Assembly: GCA_002689735.1 (NCBI GenBank)
Contig: NZHS01000026.1
Location: 18,573-26,587, forward strand
DNA from: Flavobacteriales bacterium
GTDB lineage: Bacteria > Bacteroidota > Bacteroidia > Flavobacteriales > BACL11
Direction of reading: 5' to 3'
DNA: 8,015 nt
In this document: piece after piece, positions 1 through 6,280 of the stretch
Position numbering within the stretch: position 1 is the first letter of the stretch
How the letters are laid out: every line of letters begins with the position of its first letter
Notes under the pieces: generated by a model
Told to the model about the DNA's origin: nothing
The model's input: only the letters and a program-made list of their open reading frames with translations
The model's database searches: none
Position numbers and translations under genes: made by a program

Positions 1-93
1 TTAAAGCACGAAAAGACAATTCATTATCTTTCTTCTGCAGAACCTAAACGAATAATAATTGTTCCAAAAAAAATAATCAATATTGTAATTTAA
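1..93 (+). CDS. leuS: C-terminal end of leucyl-tRNA synthetase (5' truncated by window edge)
   Basis: An open frame runs from the window edge to a TAA at 91-93 and gives 30 residues. The tail contains KRIIIVPKKIINIVI, which resembles the typical LeuRS C-terminus (pattern K-x-I-x-V-P-x-K-I-V-N-I-V), preceded by a helix-like segment with HEKT. In that family this tail belongs to the small C-terminal domain that contacts the tRNA. Leucyl-tRNA synthetase charges tRNA-Leu in the cytoplasm. Only the last residues are visible, so no catalytic motif (HIGH, KMSKS) can be checked and the call rests on the tail pattern alone. It shares strand and frame with the next gene, 9 bases away, so the two may be co-transcribed. 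Confidence 0.65.
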   Translation, partial: LKHEKTIHYLSSAEPKRIIIVPKKIINIVI

Positions 94-102
94 TTTTTTG
101 AA

Positions 103-906
103 TTGAACCATCTAATAAATTTTTTATTAAAAAGTAAGATTTTTATTTCTCTTTGTGTTTTTTGCCTTGCTTTATCAACTCAATTTATGATTGGAGAGTA
201 TAATTTAAATTTACTTTTCTTACTTTTTTTCGGAACATTTTTGTCTTATAATTATCAAAGAATTATCTTTCATATTAAGCTAAAAAAAAAACACTCTATT
301 TCGTGGTTTTTTGGAAATAAGAAATTAATTTTTTTAATAGCTATGGCTGGAATATTATTCTTGTGTTGTTTTTTTCAGCTTAAAACCATCACTAAGTTAA
401 TGGTAATTTTACTTTCATCAGTTTCTTTATTTTATCCAGTACTAAGGAAAATACCTTTTTTAAAAATATTACTTATTTCTTTTTCTTGGGCATATTCAAC
501 AGTTGCATTAATTTATTTTGAAAACAATTTAGATTTTAATCAGAATTATAAACTATCTATTATTTCTCGTATATTCTTCATACTTGGAATTACAATACCT
601 TTTGATATAAGAGATATTAAGCATGACCACCTTAAAATTAATACTATTCCTTTAGTTTTTGGAGTAGGTGTTGCTAAAAAAGTTGCTTTAACTTTTTTAG
701 TAATTTATTTATGTATCGAGTGTTATTTGAATCTTGAGGTTTTTGCTTTAAATTTTATTATCTCTGCAAGCTTATGTTTTTTATACTCCTTCTTTATTAT
801 TAGTCAGCTTAATAACAACAATAGTGATTATTACTACTCATTTTGGCTTGAATCATGTTCAATTTCACTTTTAGTTTTTTTAATAATTACATCAATCTTG
901 TTATAA
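103..906 (+). CDS. UbiA-family-like integral membrane protein, degenerate first Asp motif
   Basis: This 267-residue, very hydrophobic protein has about seven or eight predicted membrane segments (roughly residues 10-30, 34-50, 73-92, 97-112, 120-138, 152-168, 190-206, 215-235, 246-267). Residues 166-175 read PFDIRDIKHD, followed by KINTIPLVFG. This matches the second Asp-rich motif of UbiA prenyltransferases (D-x-R-D-x-x-x-D followed by a T-[LI]-P segment). The first motif (N-x-x-x-D-x-x-x-D) is not recognisable; the equivalent place has only SYNYQR at 48-53. UbiA enzymes move prenyl groups onto aromatic acceptors using Mg2+ bound by both motifs, so normal prenyl transfer is doubtful. The start is TTG at 103, the first possible start after the upstream stop in the same frame. 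An ATG near 187 would remove the first membrane segment. A run of ten A (282-291) lies inside the frame, which stays open. Specific role unknown. Confidence 0.72.
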   Translation: MNHLINFLLKSKIFISLCVFCLALSTQFMIGEYNLNLLFLLFFGTFLSYNYQRIIFHIKLKKKHSISWFFGNKKLIFLIAMAGILFLCCFFQLKTITKLMVILLSSVSLFYPVLRKIPFLKILLISFSWAYSTVALIYFENNLDFNQNYKLSIISRIFFILGITIPFDIRDIKHDHLKINTIPLVFGVGVAKKVALTFLVIYLCIECYLNLEVFALNFIISASLCFLYSFFIISQLNNNNSDYYYSFWLESCSISLLVFLIITSILL

Positions 907-924
907 AATATCTTACTATATTTA
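898..924 (+). promoter_or_regulatory. Possible Bacteroidota-type promoter ahead of the kynurenine operon
   Basis: TTG at 898-900 and TATATTTA at 917-924 are separated by 16 bases and lie 21 bases upstream of the dioxygenase start. They loosely resemble the Bacteroidota -33 (TTTG) and -7 (TAnnTTTG) elements, but the last G of the -7 box is an A and the spacing is slightly short. AT-rich DNA yields such matches by chance. The stronger argument is position: this 38-base gap is the only sizeable break before eight tightly packed genes. I see no inverted repeat for a regulator and no terminator hairpin in the gap, so read-through from the upstream gene remains possible. Confidence 0.22.
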
Positions 925-944
925 CTTCAGTTAAAACACTATAG

Positions 945-2042
945 ATGTCTAAGAAAAACTCTTCTGTTCACTATAATGAGTATTTGGATCTGGATAAAAT
1001 TCTTGATGCTCAAACCCCACTAAGTAAGGCTGGAAATAATGAGGCTCATGAAGAAATGCTTTTTATTATTATTCATCAAACTTATGAGTTATGGTTTAAA
1101 CAAATTATTCATGAAATAGATTCTGTCATGGCTTTACTAAGTAGACAGAAAATGGATGAGGAAAATGTTGGTTTGGTAGTTGGTAGATTTGATAGGGTAA
1201 ATAAAATATTAGAAGTTTTGGTTAAGCAGTTAGATATTTTAGAGACTATGACCGCTCTTGATTTTTTAGATTTTAGAAATTATTTGTCTCCTGCATCTGG
1301 TTTTCAATCTCATCAGTTTCGAAAAATTGAAGTGATGTTGGGCCTTAAAATTAATAAGCGCCATCAATTTGGAGGATGCCCATATCATGATCAATTTACT
1401 GGAGAAAAGAAAGAGGAAATACTTGAGATTGAAAAGGATACTTCTCTTTTCACTTTAGTTGAGAAATGGTTGGAAAGAATACCCTTTTTAAATATGGAGG
1501 GGTATGATTTTATTGATCAGTATAAATCTTCCGTTGTCGAAATGCTCAAAAATGAAATTGCTGTAATTAATTCCTCGATACTAAGTGATAGCGATAAAAC
1601 GATTAGGATTAAAATGATAGAAGAGAACAGGAAGTATTTTGACAATATTTTTGATGAAAAGAATCATTTAAAATCAATTGAAGATGGATTGACTAAACTA
1701 TCATATAAGGCTACTATGTCTGCATTATTAATCAACCTATACCGTGAACAGCCAATCCTGCAATTGCCGTACAAGTTTTTACGTCAACTTGTTGAAACCG
1801 ATCATAAGATTTCATTGTGGAGATTTAGACATGTTCAGATGGTTGAAAAGATGTTGGGCCAAAAAATTGGAACAGGCGGTTCATCTGGGCAGGGGTATTT
1901 AAAGAAAACTGTTGACCAGCATAGACTTTTTGAGGACATAGCAAATATTGCTACCCTTATGATTTCTAGAGAATACCTTCCTGAGCTACCAAAAAATATT
2001 AAACAAAAATTGAGCTTTAATTTTACTAATAAAAAAATATGA
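945..2042 (+). CDS. kynA: Tryptophan 2,3-dioxygenase, long eukaryote-like form
   Basis: This cytoplasmic haem enzyme inserts O2 into the indole ring of L-tryptophan to give N-formylkynurenine, the committed step of the pathway. The protein has 365 residues. Visible motifs are HQTYELWFKQ at 44-53 (His44, distal active-site His), FRNYLSPASGFQS at 110-122 (Arg111, binds the substrate carboxylate), WRFRH at 292-296 (His296, proximal haem ligand) and GTGGSSG at 309-315 (Thr310, binds the substrate). These match human TDO His76, Arg144, His328 and Thr342 at an almost constant offset of 32-33. The segment from about 135 to 250, including KWLERIPFL and LSYKATM, also follows the animal enzyme; many proteobacterial forms are near 280 residues. 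It starts at ATG 945, leads the operon, and its stop overlaps the next start in ATGA. The product goes to the formamidase at 6280-7080. Confidence 0.97.
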   Translation: MSKKNSSVHYNEYLDLDKILDAQTPLSKAGNNEAHEEMLFIIIHQTYELWFKQIIHEIDSVMALLSRQKMDEENVGLVVGRFDRVNKILEVLVKQLDILETMTALDFLDFRNYLSPASGFQSHQFRKIEVMLGLKINKRHQFGGCPYHDQFTGEKKEEILEIEKDTSLFTLVEKWLERIPFLNMEGYDFIDQYKSSVVEMLKNEIAVINSSILSDSDKTIRIKMIEENRKYFDNIFDEKNHLKSIEDGLTKLSYKATMSALLINLYREQPILQLPYKFLRQLVETDHKISLWRFRHVQMVEKMLGQKIGTGGSSGQGYLKKTVDQHRLFEDIANIATLMISREYLPELPKNIKQKLSFNFTNKKI

Positions 2043-2815
2043 ATTTAGGATTAAGAAATAAGAAAGCTATTGTTTGTGGTAGTACGCAAGGAATTGGAAA
2101 AGCTATTGCTGAGGAGTTAGCTTTAGAAGGTGTAGGTATTACTTTAATTGCAAGAAATGAAGATGCTCTTAAAGAAGTTGCAGCGTCATTAGACGTGTCT
2201 TTAGGGCAAAAACATAATTTCTTATGTGTTGATTTTTCTGCAAATAACTTTTCAGAAAGAATAGATTCTTTAAGTCAGGATTATGACATATTAATTAATA
2301 ATACTGGAGGTCCAGCTTCTGGACCTATTACTGATGCTCAGCCAGAAGATTTTGAAAATGCATTTAAAATGCATTTATTAAATAATCAAATTTTAGTTAA
2401 AAAAGTTGTTGAGGGAATGAAGAGAAATTCTTTTGGTAGGATAATAAATATTATCTCTACTTCTGTAAAAGCTCCAATTCCTGGTCTTGGAGTTTCTAAC
2501 ACTATTAGGGCTGCAGTAGCAAACTGGGCTAAAACACTTTCCTTAGAATTAGGCATCTACGGAATTACTGTAAATAATGTATTGCCAGGTTTTACAAATA
2601 CTACTAGACTAAATTCTTTAATAAATAAGAAATCAGAGGTGCAGGGGAAACCTATTGATGAGGTAGCATCTCAAATGAAAAAATCTGTACCAATGAATAG
2701 GTTCGGTAGTTCTAATGAGGTAGCTAGTGCTGTTGTATTTCTAAGTTCAACAAAAGCAAGCTATATAAACGGAATAAACTTACCTGTTGATGGTGGTAGA
2801 ACAGCAAGTTTATAG
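2039..2815 (+). CDS. Atypical short-chain dehydrogenase/reductase lacking the Tyr/Lys pair
   Basis: A 258-residue Rossmann-fold protein of the SDR superfamily. The cofactor loop CGSTQGIG spans 13-20 and the NNTG strand motif spans 87-90. Ser140 or Ser142 (ISTS) sits where the catalytic serine is expected, and the C-terminal part has PGFTNT (183-188) and PVDGG (249-253), both usual for the family. The expected Y-x-x-x-K is replaced by S153-N-T-I-R157, followed by the usual A-A-V. This resembles the 'BKR-like' SDR subgroup that departs from the classical catalytic tetrad, so the usual Tyr/Lys proton relay is absent. Its start overlaps the dioxygenase stop by 4 bases and the next gene follows after 2 bases, so it is tightly bound to the tryptophan pathway although no known step needs an SDR. 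It might reduce an aminomuconate-derived enoate or oxo-acid, or have a non-catalytic role; both are guesses. SDR membership is secure, function is not. Confidence 0.88.
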   Translation: MNLGLRNKKAIVCGSTQGIGKAIAEELALEGVGITLIARNEDALKEVAASLDVSLGQKHNFLCVDFSANNFSERIDSLSQDYDILINNTGGPASGPITDAQPEDFENAFKMHLLNNQILVKKVVEGMKRNSFGRIINIISTSVKAPIPGLGVSNTIRAAVANWAKTLSLELGIYGITVNNVLPGFTNTTRLNSLINKKSEVQGKPIDEVASQMKKSVPMNRFGSSNEVASAVVFLSSTKASYINGINLPVDGGRTASL

Positions 2816-2817
2816 AA

Positions 2818-4260
2818 ATGGAAAAAATAAAAAATTATATTAATGGAAAGTTAGTTGAGTCCAGTTCAGGAAATTATATTGATAACTATAATCCTGCTTC
2901 AGGAAAAGTTTATTCCTTAGTTCCCGACAGTAATGAAGATGATATTAACGCTGCAGTATTAGCAGCTAATACAGCTTTCCAGAGTTGGAGCAAAACATCT
3001 AAGAAATATAGATCTGATCTTTTAATGCGTCTTGCGTCAAAAATAGAAGAGTATTCTGAGGAGCTTATTATTGCCGAAAGTAGAGATAATGGAAAGCCTG
3101 AAGCTTTAGCTCGCTTAGTTGATATTCCAAGAGCATCAGAAAATTTCAGATTTTTTGCGACTGCGATTTTACACTTTTCTTCAGAATTACATGATATGGA
3201 TGGTAAAGCTCTTAATTATACATTACGAGAACCTATTGGCGTTGCTGCATGTATTTCTCCTTGGAATTTACCTCTTTATTTATTAACATGGAAGATAGCT
3301 CCTGCCTTAGCAGCTGGAAATACTGTAGTCGCAAAGCCCTCTGAGGTCACTCCAATGACTGCATATATTTTAAGTAAGATATGTGCGGAGATAGATTTTC
3401 CGCCAGGAGTCTTAAATATTGTTCATGGGATAGGTAGTAAGATTGGAGACTTTCTTACAGGTCATGAAGATACTCCAATAGTTTCCTTTACAGGAGGAAC
3501 ACAAACAGGTAGACATATCGCGGGAATTGCCTCCCCGATGTTCAAAAAAATTTCTTTAGAACTAGGGGGTAAAAACCCCAATATTGTTTTTGCTGATGCA
3601 AATTTTGACAAAGCAGTTACAATGGCTGTAAAAGCTGGTTTTTCTAATCAGGGGCAAATTTGCTTATGCGGTTCAAGATTGTTTATTCAAGATGAAATTT
3701 ATGAAAAATTTAAAAAAGCATTGCTTGAAAAGGTGTCAAAATTAAAAGTTGGTGATCCACAAGACGATGGCATGGATTTAGGCGCTGTGGTTTCCGAGGA
3801 ACATATGAACAAAGTATTATCAAAAATTACTCAAGCAAAAAAAATAGGCGGGAATATTTTAACTGGAGGAAATCGTAAATTAATAGAGGGTGATTTATTA
3901 AATGGTTATTATATTGAGCCAACCGTTATTGAAAATCTGCCATTTGACTGTGAAGTTAACCAAGAAGAGATTTTTGGCCCTGTTCTAACTTTGATTCCAT
4001 TTAAGGATGAAGAAGAGGTTATTAATATGGCAAATTCAACAAAATATGGTCTTTCAGCTAGTATATTTACTGAAAATATAAGCAAAGGTCATAGAGTAGC
4101 TGCTGCTATTAAATCAGGTGTTGTCTGGATTAATACTTGGCTCTTAAGAGATTTACGTATTCCATTTGGTGGTATGAAACAATCTGGAGTTGGTAGAGAA
4201 GGAGGATTTAAATCATTACAATTTTTTACCGAACCAAAAAATGTTTGTATTAAAATTTAA
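2818..4260 (+). CDS. 2-aminomuconic 6-semialdehyde dehydrogenase (ALDH8A1/NbaE-like)
   Basis: An NAD-dependent aldehyde dehydrogenase of 480 residues, the normal family length, that oxidises 2-aminomuconate semialdehyde to 2-aminomuconate. Visible are SPWNLP at 147-152 (Asn150, oxyanion site), FTGG at 224-227 (cofactor loop), LELGGK at 247-252 (Glu248, general base), NQGQIC at 277-282 (Cys282, nucleophile), EEIFGPV at 383-389 (Glu384) and PFGGMKQSGVGREGG at 449-463. The segments IPRASENFRFFA (103-114) and WLLRDLRIPFGG (441-452) carry arginines (Arg105 and Arg447 are the best candidates) in the regions where human ALDH8A1 and Pseudomonas AMSDH hold the substrate carboxylate. These stretches and LPLYLLTWKIAPA are very close to ALDH8A1 and separate this enzyme from betaine- or hydroxymuconate-semialdehyde relatives. 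Two bases follow the SDR stop and three precede the deaminase. It acts on the product of the decarboxylase at 5240-6280. Confidence 0.92.
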   Translation: MEKIKNYINGKLVESSSGNYIDNYNPASGKVYSLVPDSNEDDINAAVLAANTAFQSWSKTSKKYRSDLLMRLASKIEEYSEELIIAESRDNGKPEALARLVDIPRASENFRFFATAILHFSSELHDMDGKALNYTLREPIGVAACISPWNLPLYLLTWKIAPALAAGNTVVAKPSEVTPMTAYILSKICAEIDFPPGVLNIVHGIGSKIGDFLTGHEDTPIVSFTGGTQTGRHIAGIASPMFKKISLELGGKNPNIVFADANFDKAVTMAVKAGFSNQGQICLCGSRLFIQDEIYEKFKKALLEKVSKLKVGDPQDDGMDLGAVVSEEHMNKVLSKITQAKKIGGNILTGGNRKLIEGDLLNGYYIEPTVIENLPFDCEVNQEEIFGPVLTLIPFKDEEEVINMANSTKYGLSASIFTENISKGHRVAAAIKSGVVWINTWLLRDLRIPFGGMKQSGVGREGGFKSLQFFTEPKNVCIKI

Positions 4261-4263
4261 AAT

Positions 4264-4680
4264 ATGAACGGAGAAAAATATAATAGCAAAAGAGCCCCAC
4301 AAGCAGTAGGCCTATATCCACACGCCCGAAAAGTTGACAATCTTTTGTTTCTTTCAGGAGTAGGCCCTAGAGTTTTGAATGAAGATAAAATACCGGGTGT
4401 TGAATTAAATAAAGACGGTGGCATAGCAAGTTATGATATAGCAAAACAATGCCACTCTGTATTTAAGAATGTGAAATATATTTTAGAAGATGCTGGTTCG
4501 TCATGGGACAATATTATAGATGTTCAGGTTTTCTTAACAAATATGAAGGATGATTTTAAAATATATAATAAAATATATGCTGAATACTTTAAAGAGAATC
4601 AGCCTTGCAGAACGACTATTGAGATAAATGCACTGCCAACTCCAATTGCAATTGAATTAAAAATAATAGCAACAATTTAA
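4264..4680 (+). CDS. 2-aminomuconate deaminase, RidA/YjgF fold
   Basis: A 138-residue RidA-family protein, close to the usual length of NbaF/AmnD-type deaminases. Residues 115-120 read CRTTIE: Arg116 matches the conserved RidA arginine that holds the substrate carboxylate, and Glu131 in IELKIIA matches the conserved glutamate near the C-terminus. Compared with generic imine deaminases it has the longer loop with DKIPGVELNKDG (41-52), a feature I associate with aminomuconate deaminases, and YPHARKVDNLLFLSG (18-32) is also in their style. RidA proteins form trimers with active sites at subunit interfaces. The predicted reaction is hydrolytic release of ammonia from 2-aminomuconate, giving 2-oxo-3-hexenedioate (4-oxalocrotonate). 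The position directly after the enzyme that makes 2-aminomuconate supports this over a housekeeping RidA role. It starts at ATG 4264 in an AATTTAAAAT context without Shine-Dalgarno. Confidence 0.88.
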   Translation: MNGEKYNSKRAPQAVGLYPHARKVDNLLFLSGVGPRVLNEDKIPGVELNKDGGIASYDIAKQCHSVFKNVKYILEDAGSSWDNIIDVQVFLTNMKDDFKIYNKIYAEYFKENQPCRTTIEINALPTPIAIELKIIATI

Positions 4681-4692
4681 AATTTAAAAATT

Positions 4693-5229
4693 ATGAGTAA
4701 AATAAAAACACCTTTTAACTTACAGAAATGGATTGATGATAACAGACACTTATTAAAACCCCCTGTAGGAAATAAAAATTTATATGTAGAGTCAGAGGAT
4801 TATATTGTAATGATTGTGGCTGGCCCTAATGCTAGAAAAGACTACCACTATAATGAAACAGAAGAGTTGTTTTATCAAATTGAAGGAGATATTGTTGTGA
4901 AAACACAACAAAATGGTAAGTTGGTGGAATATCCAATTAGTGAAGGAGAAATGTTCCTTTTACCACCAAAAGTACCACATTCTCCTGTTAGGTCAGCAGG
5001 ATCAATTGGACTGGTTATAGAAAGAAAAAGAAAGGAAAATGATAAAGATGGTTTGATGTGGTTTTCAGATACTGCCAATGAATTATTATATGAAGAGTAT
5101 TTTAAATTAACTAATGTGGAAAAGGACTTTTTTCCGGTTTTTAAGAGATTCTATTCAGATGAAAAGCTTAGAACTTGTCCAAAAACAGGAGAGGTAATGG
5201 AGGCTGACGAGAGATATATAGGTAAATAA
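4693..5229 (+). CDS. nbaC: 3-hydroxyanthranilate 3,4-dioxygenase with degraded C-terminal Cys site
   Basis: A cupin-fold, Fe(II)-dependent ring-cleaving enzyme that turns 3-hydroxyanthranilate and O2 into 2-amino-3-carboxymuconate semialdehyde. At 178 residues it has the bacterial single-domain length. Iron ligands are visible as His52 and Glu58 (in DYHYNETEE, 50-58) and His96 (VPHSP, 94-98). Substrate residues Arg48 (GPNARKD), Arg100 and Glu110 (GLVIERKR) are present, so the catalytic site looks intact. In the Cupriavidus enzyme a second, rubredoxin-like iron is held by Cys125, Cys128, Cys162 and Cys165. Here the matching positions are Ser125, Ala128, Cys162 and Thr165 (MWFSDTANELL and RTCPKTGEV), so that site cannot form as usual. 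The frame is clean across the region, with no sign of frameshift. The start ATG lies 12 bases after the deaminase stop, without a Shine-Dalgarno. Its unstable product passes to the decarboxylase 10 bases downstream. Confidence 0.95.
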   Translation: MSKIKTPFNLQKWIDDNRHLLKPPVGNKNLYVESEDYIVMIVAGPNARKDYHYNETEELFYQIEGDIVVKTQQNGKLVEYPISEGEMFLLPPKVPHSPVRSAGSIGLVIERKRKENDKDGLMWFSDTANELLYEEYFKLTNVEKDFFPVFKRFYSDEKLRTCPKTGEVMEADERYIGK

Positions 5230-5239
5230 TTTTTTCAAT

Positions 5240-6280
5240 ATGAGAATAAATGGTCATGGTCATGTACTACCCGAGCCATCTCAAATCCCTGCGTTTTTAA
5301 AGGACAAGAGACTGTTTTGGATTGATGACGATAAAAAGTTCATGAGACAGGGTGATTGGTCAAGACCTATTAATGGTTCTGGTTTTTTCTTAAAAGAAAA
5401 AATTAAATGGATGAAGCTGAACAATATTGACCACGCTGTAATGTTATGCCTTTCTCAAATGTACTGTAACGGTTGGGGGAAACAAGATTGTGCTGATGCA
5501 ATTCGCTTTCAAAATGATTTTAATGCGTCTATTCAAAGTAATTATCCACAAAAGTTTACATGCGGTTTTGTTGTTCAACCTTTATATATGGATAATGCTT
5601 TAAAGGAAATTGATAGATGTGTTAATGAGCTTGGATTGAAATTACTTTGTTTGCCAACTCATTTTTTAAACTCAAAAGGAGAGTGGTTATCAGTTGCTGA
5701 ATCTGATGTTGATCCAATTTTTGAATTAGCAAATAAATATAAATTAGCAATTCAAATTCACCCATATGATGGTGAGAAAATGATTGCTTTGAAAAATGCA
5801 TACTGGAGATTTCATTTGATTTGGATGATGGCTCAATGTGCTGATACTCTTCATCTTTTTACTCTTAGAGATTTACCAAATAAATATTCAGGTTTAAGAA
5901 CATGTTTTGCGCATGGAGGAATGTTAGGTATGGCTAATTATGGAAGAAGAATTCAGGGATTTGATGGACGCCCTGATATCTTTGAAGAATTACAAGATCC
6001 TAGAAAAACATTAGGGCATAAGAACTTGTATTTTGATACTTTAGTGCACGATTCTCATACCTTAGATCTACTACAAAAACGCGTTGGATCTAGTCAGATT
6101 ATAATGGGTTTAGATGATCCCTTTCCTTTAGGTGAGATGGAAGGTGTGGGGACTTCTTACCCTGGAAGAGTTTTGGATTATGCTGTAGAAATTGGTGTTT
6201 TATCAGAGCAGCAGGGTAAAGATATATGGCATAAAAATGTATTGGATTGGCTGAATATAAAGCAAGAAGATTTAAAATAA
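5240..6280 (+). CDS. nbaD: 2-amino-3-carboxymuconate-6-semialdehyde decarboxylase (ACMSD)
   Basis: A zinc-dependent amidohydrolase-superfamily decarboxylase of 346 residues (Pseudomonas form about 334). It removes CO2 from aminocarboxymuconate semialdehyde before that compound cyclises to quinolinate, committing carbon to catabolism. Metal ligands are HGH at 6-8, His174 (IQIHPYD) and Asp292 (GLDDPFPLGE, 290-299), with catalytic His225 (CFAHGG, 222-227). Arg236, in GRRIQGF eleven residues after His225, matches the arginine donated across the dimer in Pseudomonas ACMSD (Arg239). The downstream RPDIF, LYFDTLVHD and PFPLGEME run parallel to the human enzyme. Differences are a changed segment after IHPYD (EKMIALKNAYWRFHLIWMM) and DD in place of the usual DY in the G-T-D-Y-P-F-P-L-G-E motif, so this is a distinct branch. 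The stop TAA shares its last A with the next gene's ATG. Confidence 0.92.
   Translation: MRINGHGHVLPEPSQIPAFLKDKRLFWIDDDKKFMRQGDWSRPINGSGFFLKEKIKWMKLNNIDHAVMLCLSQMYCNGWGKQDCADAIRFQNDFNASIQSNYPQKFTCGFVVQPLYMDNALKEIDRCVNELGLKLLCLPTHFLNSKGEWLSVAESDVDPIFELANKYKLAIQIHPYDGEKMIALKNAYWRFHLIWMMAQCADTLHLFTLRDLPNKYSGLRTCFAHGGMLGMANYGRRIQGFDGRPDIFEELQDPRKTLGHKNLYFDTLVHDSHTLDLLQKRVGSSQIIMGLDDPFPLGEMEGVGTSYPGRVLDYAVEIGVLSEQQGKDIWHKNVLDWLNIKQEDLK

Noticed and set aside
187..189. ATG as an alternative start for the UbiA-like protein
   Set aside because: It would delete the first predicted membrane segment, whereas TTG 103 keeps it and sits at a natural 9-base distance from the upstream stop.
907..944. Possible terminator or operator in the gap before the dioxygenase
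   Set aside because: I could not find a GC-rich stem, a clear inverted repeat or a stem followed by a T run; the stretch is simply AT-rich.
4875..5078. Open frame of 67 codons on the - strand inside the 3-hydroxyanthranilate dioxygenase gene
   Set aside because: The + strand gene there has intact catalytic motifs; the antisense peptide is low-complexity with no recognisable domain.
5113..5229. Frameshift or damage as the cause of the missing cysteines in the dioxygenase C-terminus
   Set aside because: Flanking family features (LLYEEYF, RTC, DERY near the end) remain in one frame, so these are substitutions and not a disrupted frame.
6247..6279. Upstream TTG start adding 11 residues to the formamidase
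   Set aside because: The added residues lie inside the decarboxylase C-terminus, while ATG 6280 gives a TAATG junction like the other tight junctions and a normal family length.
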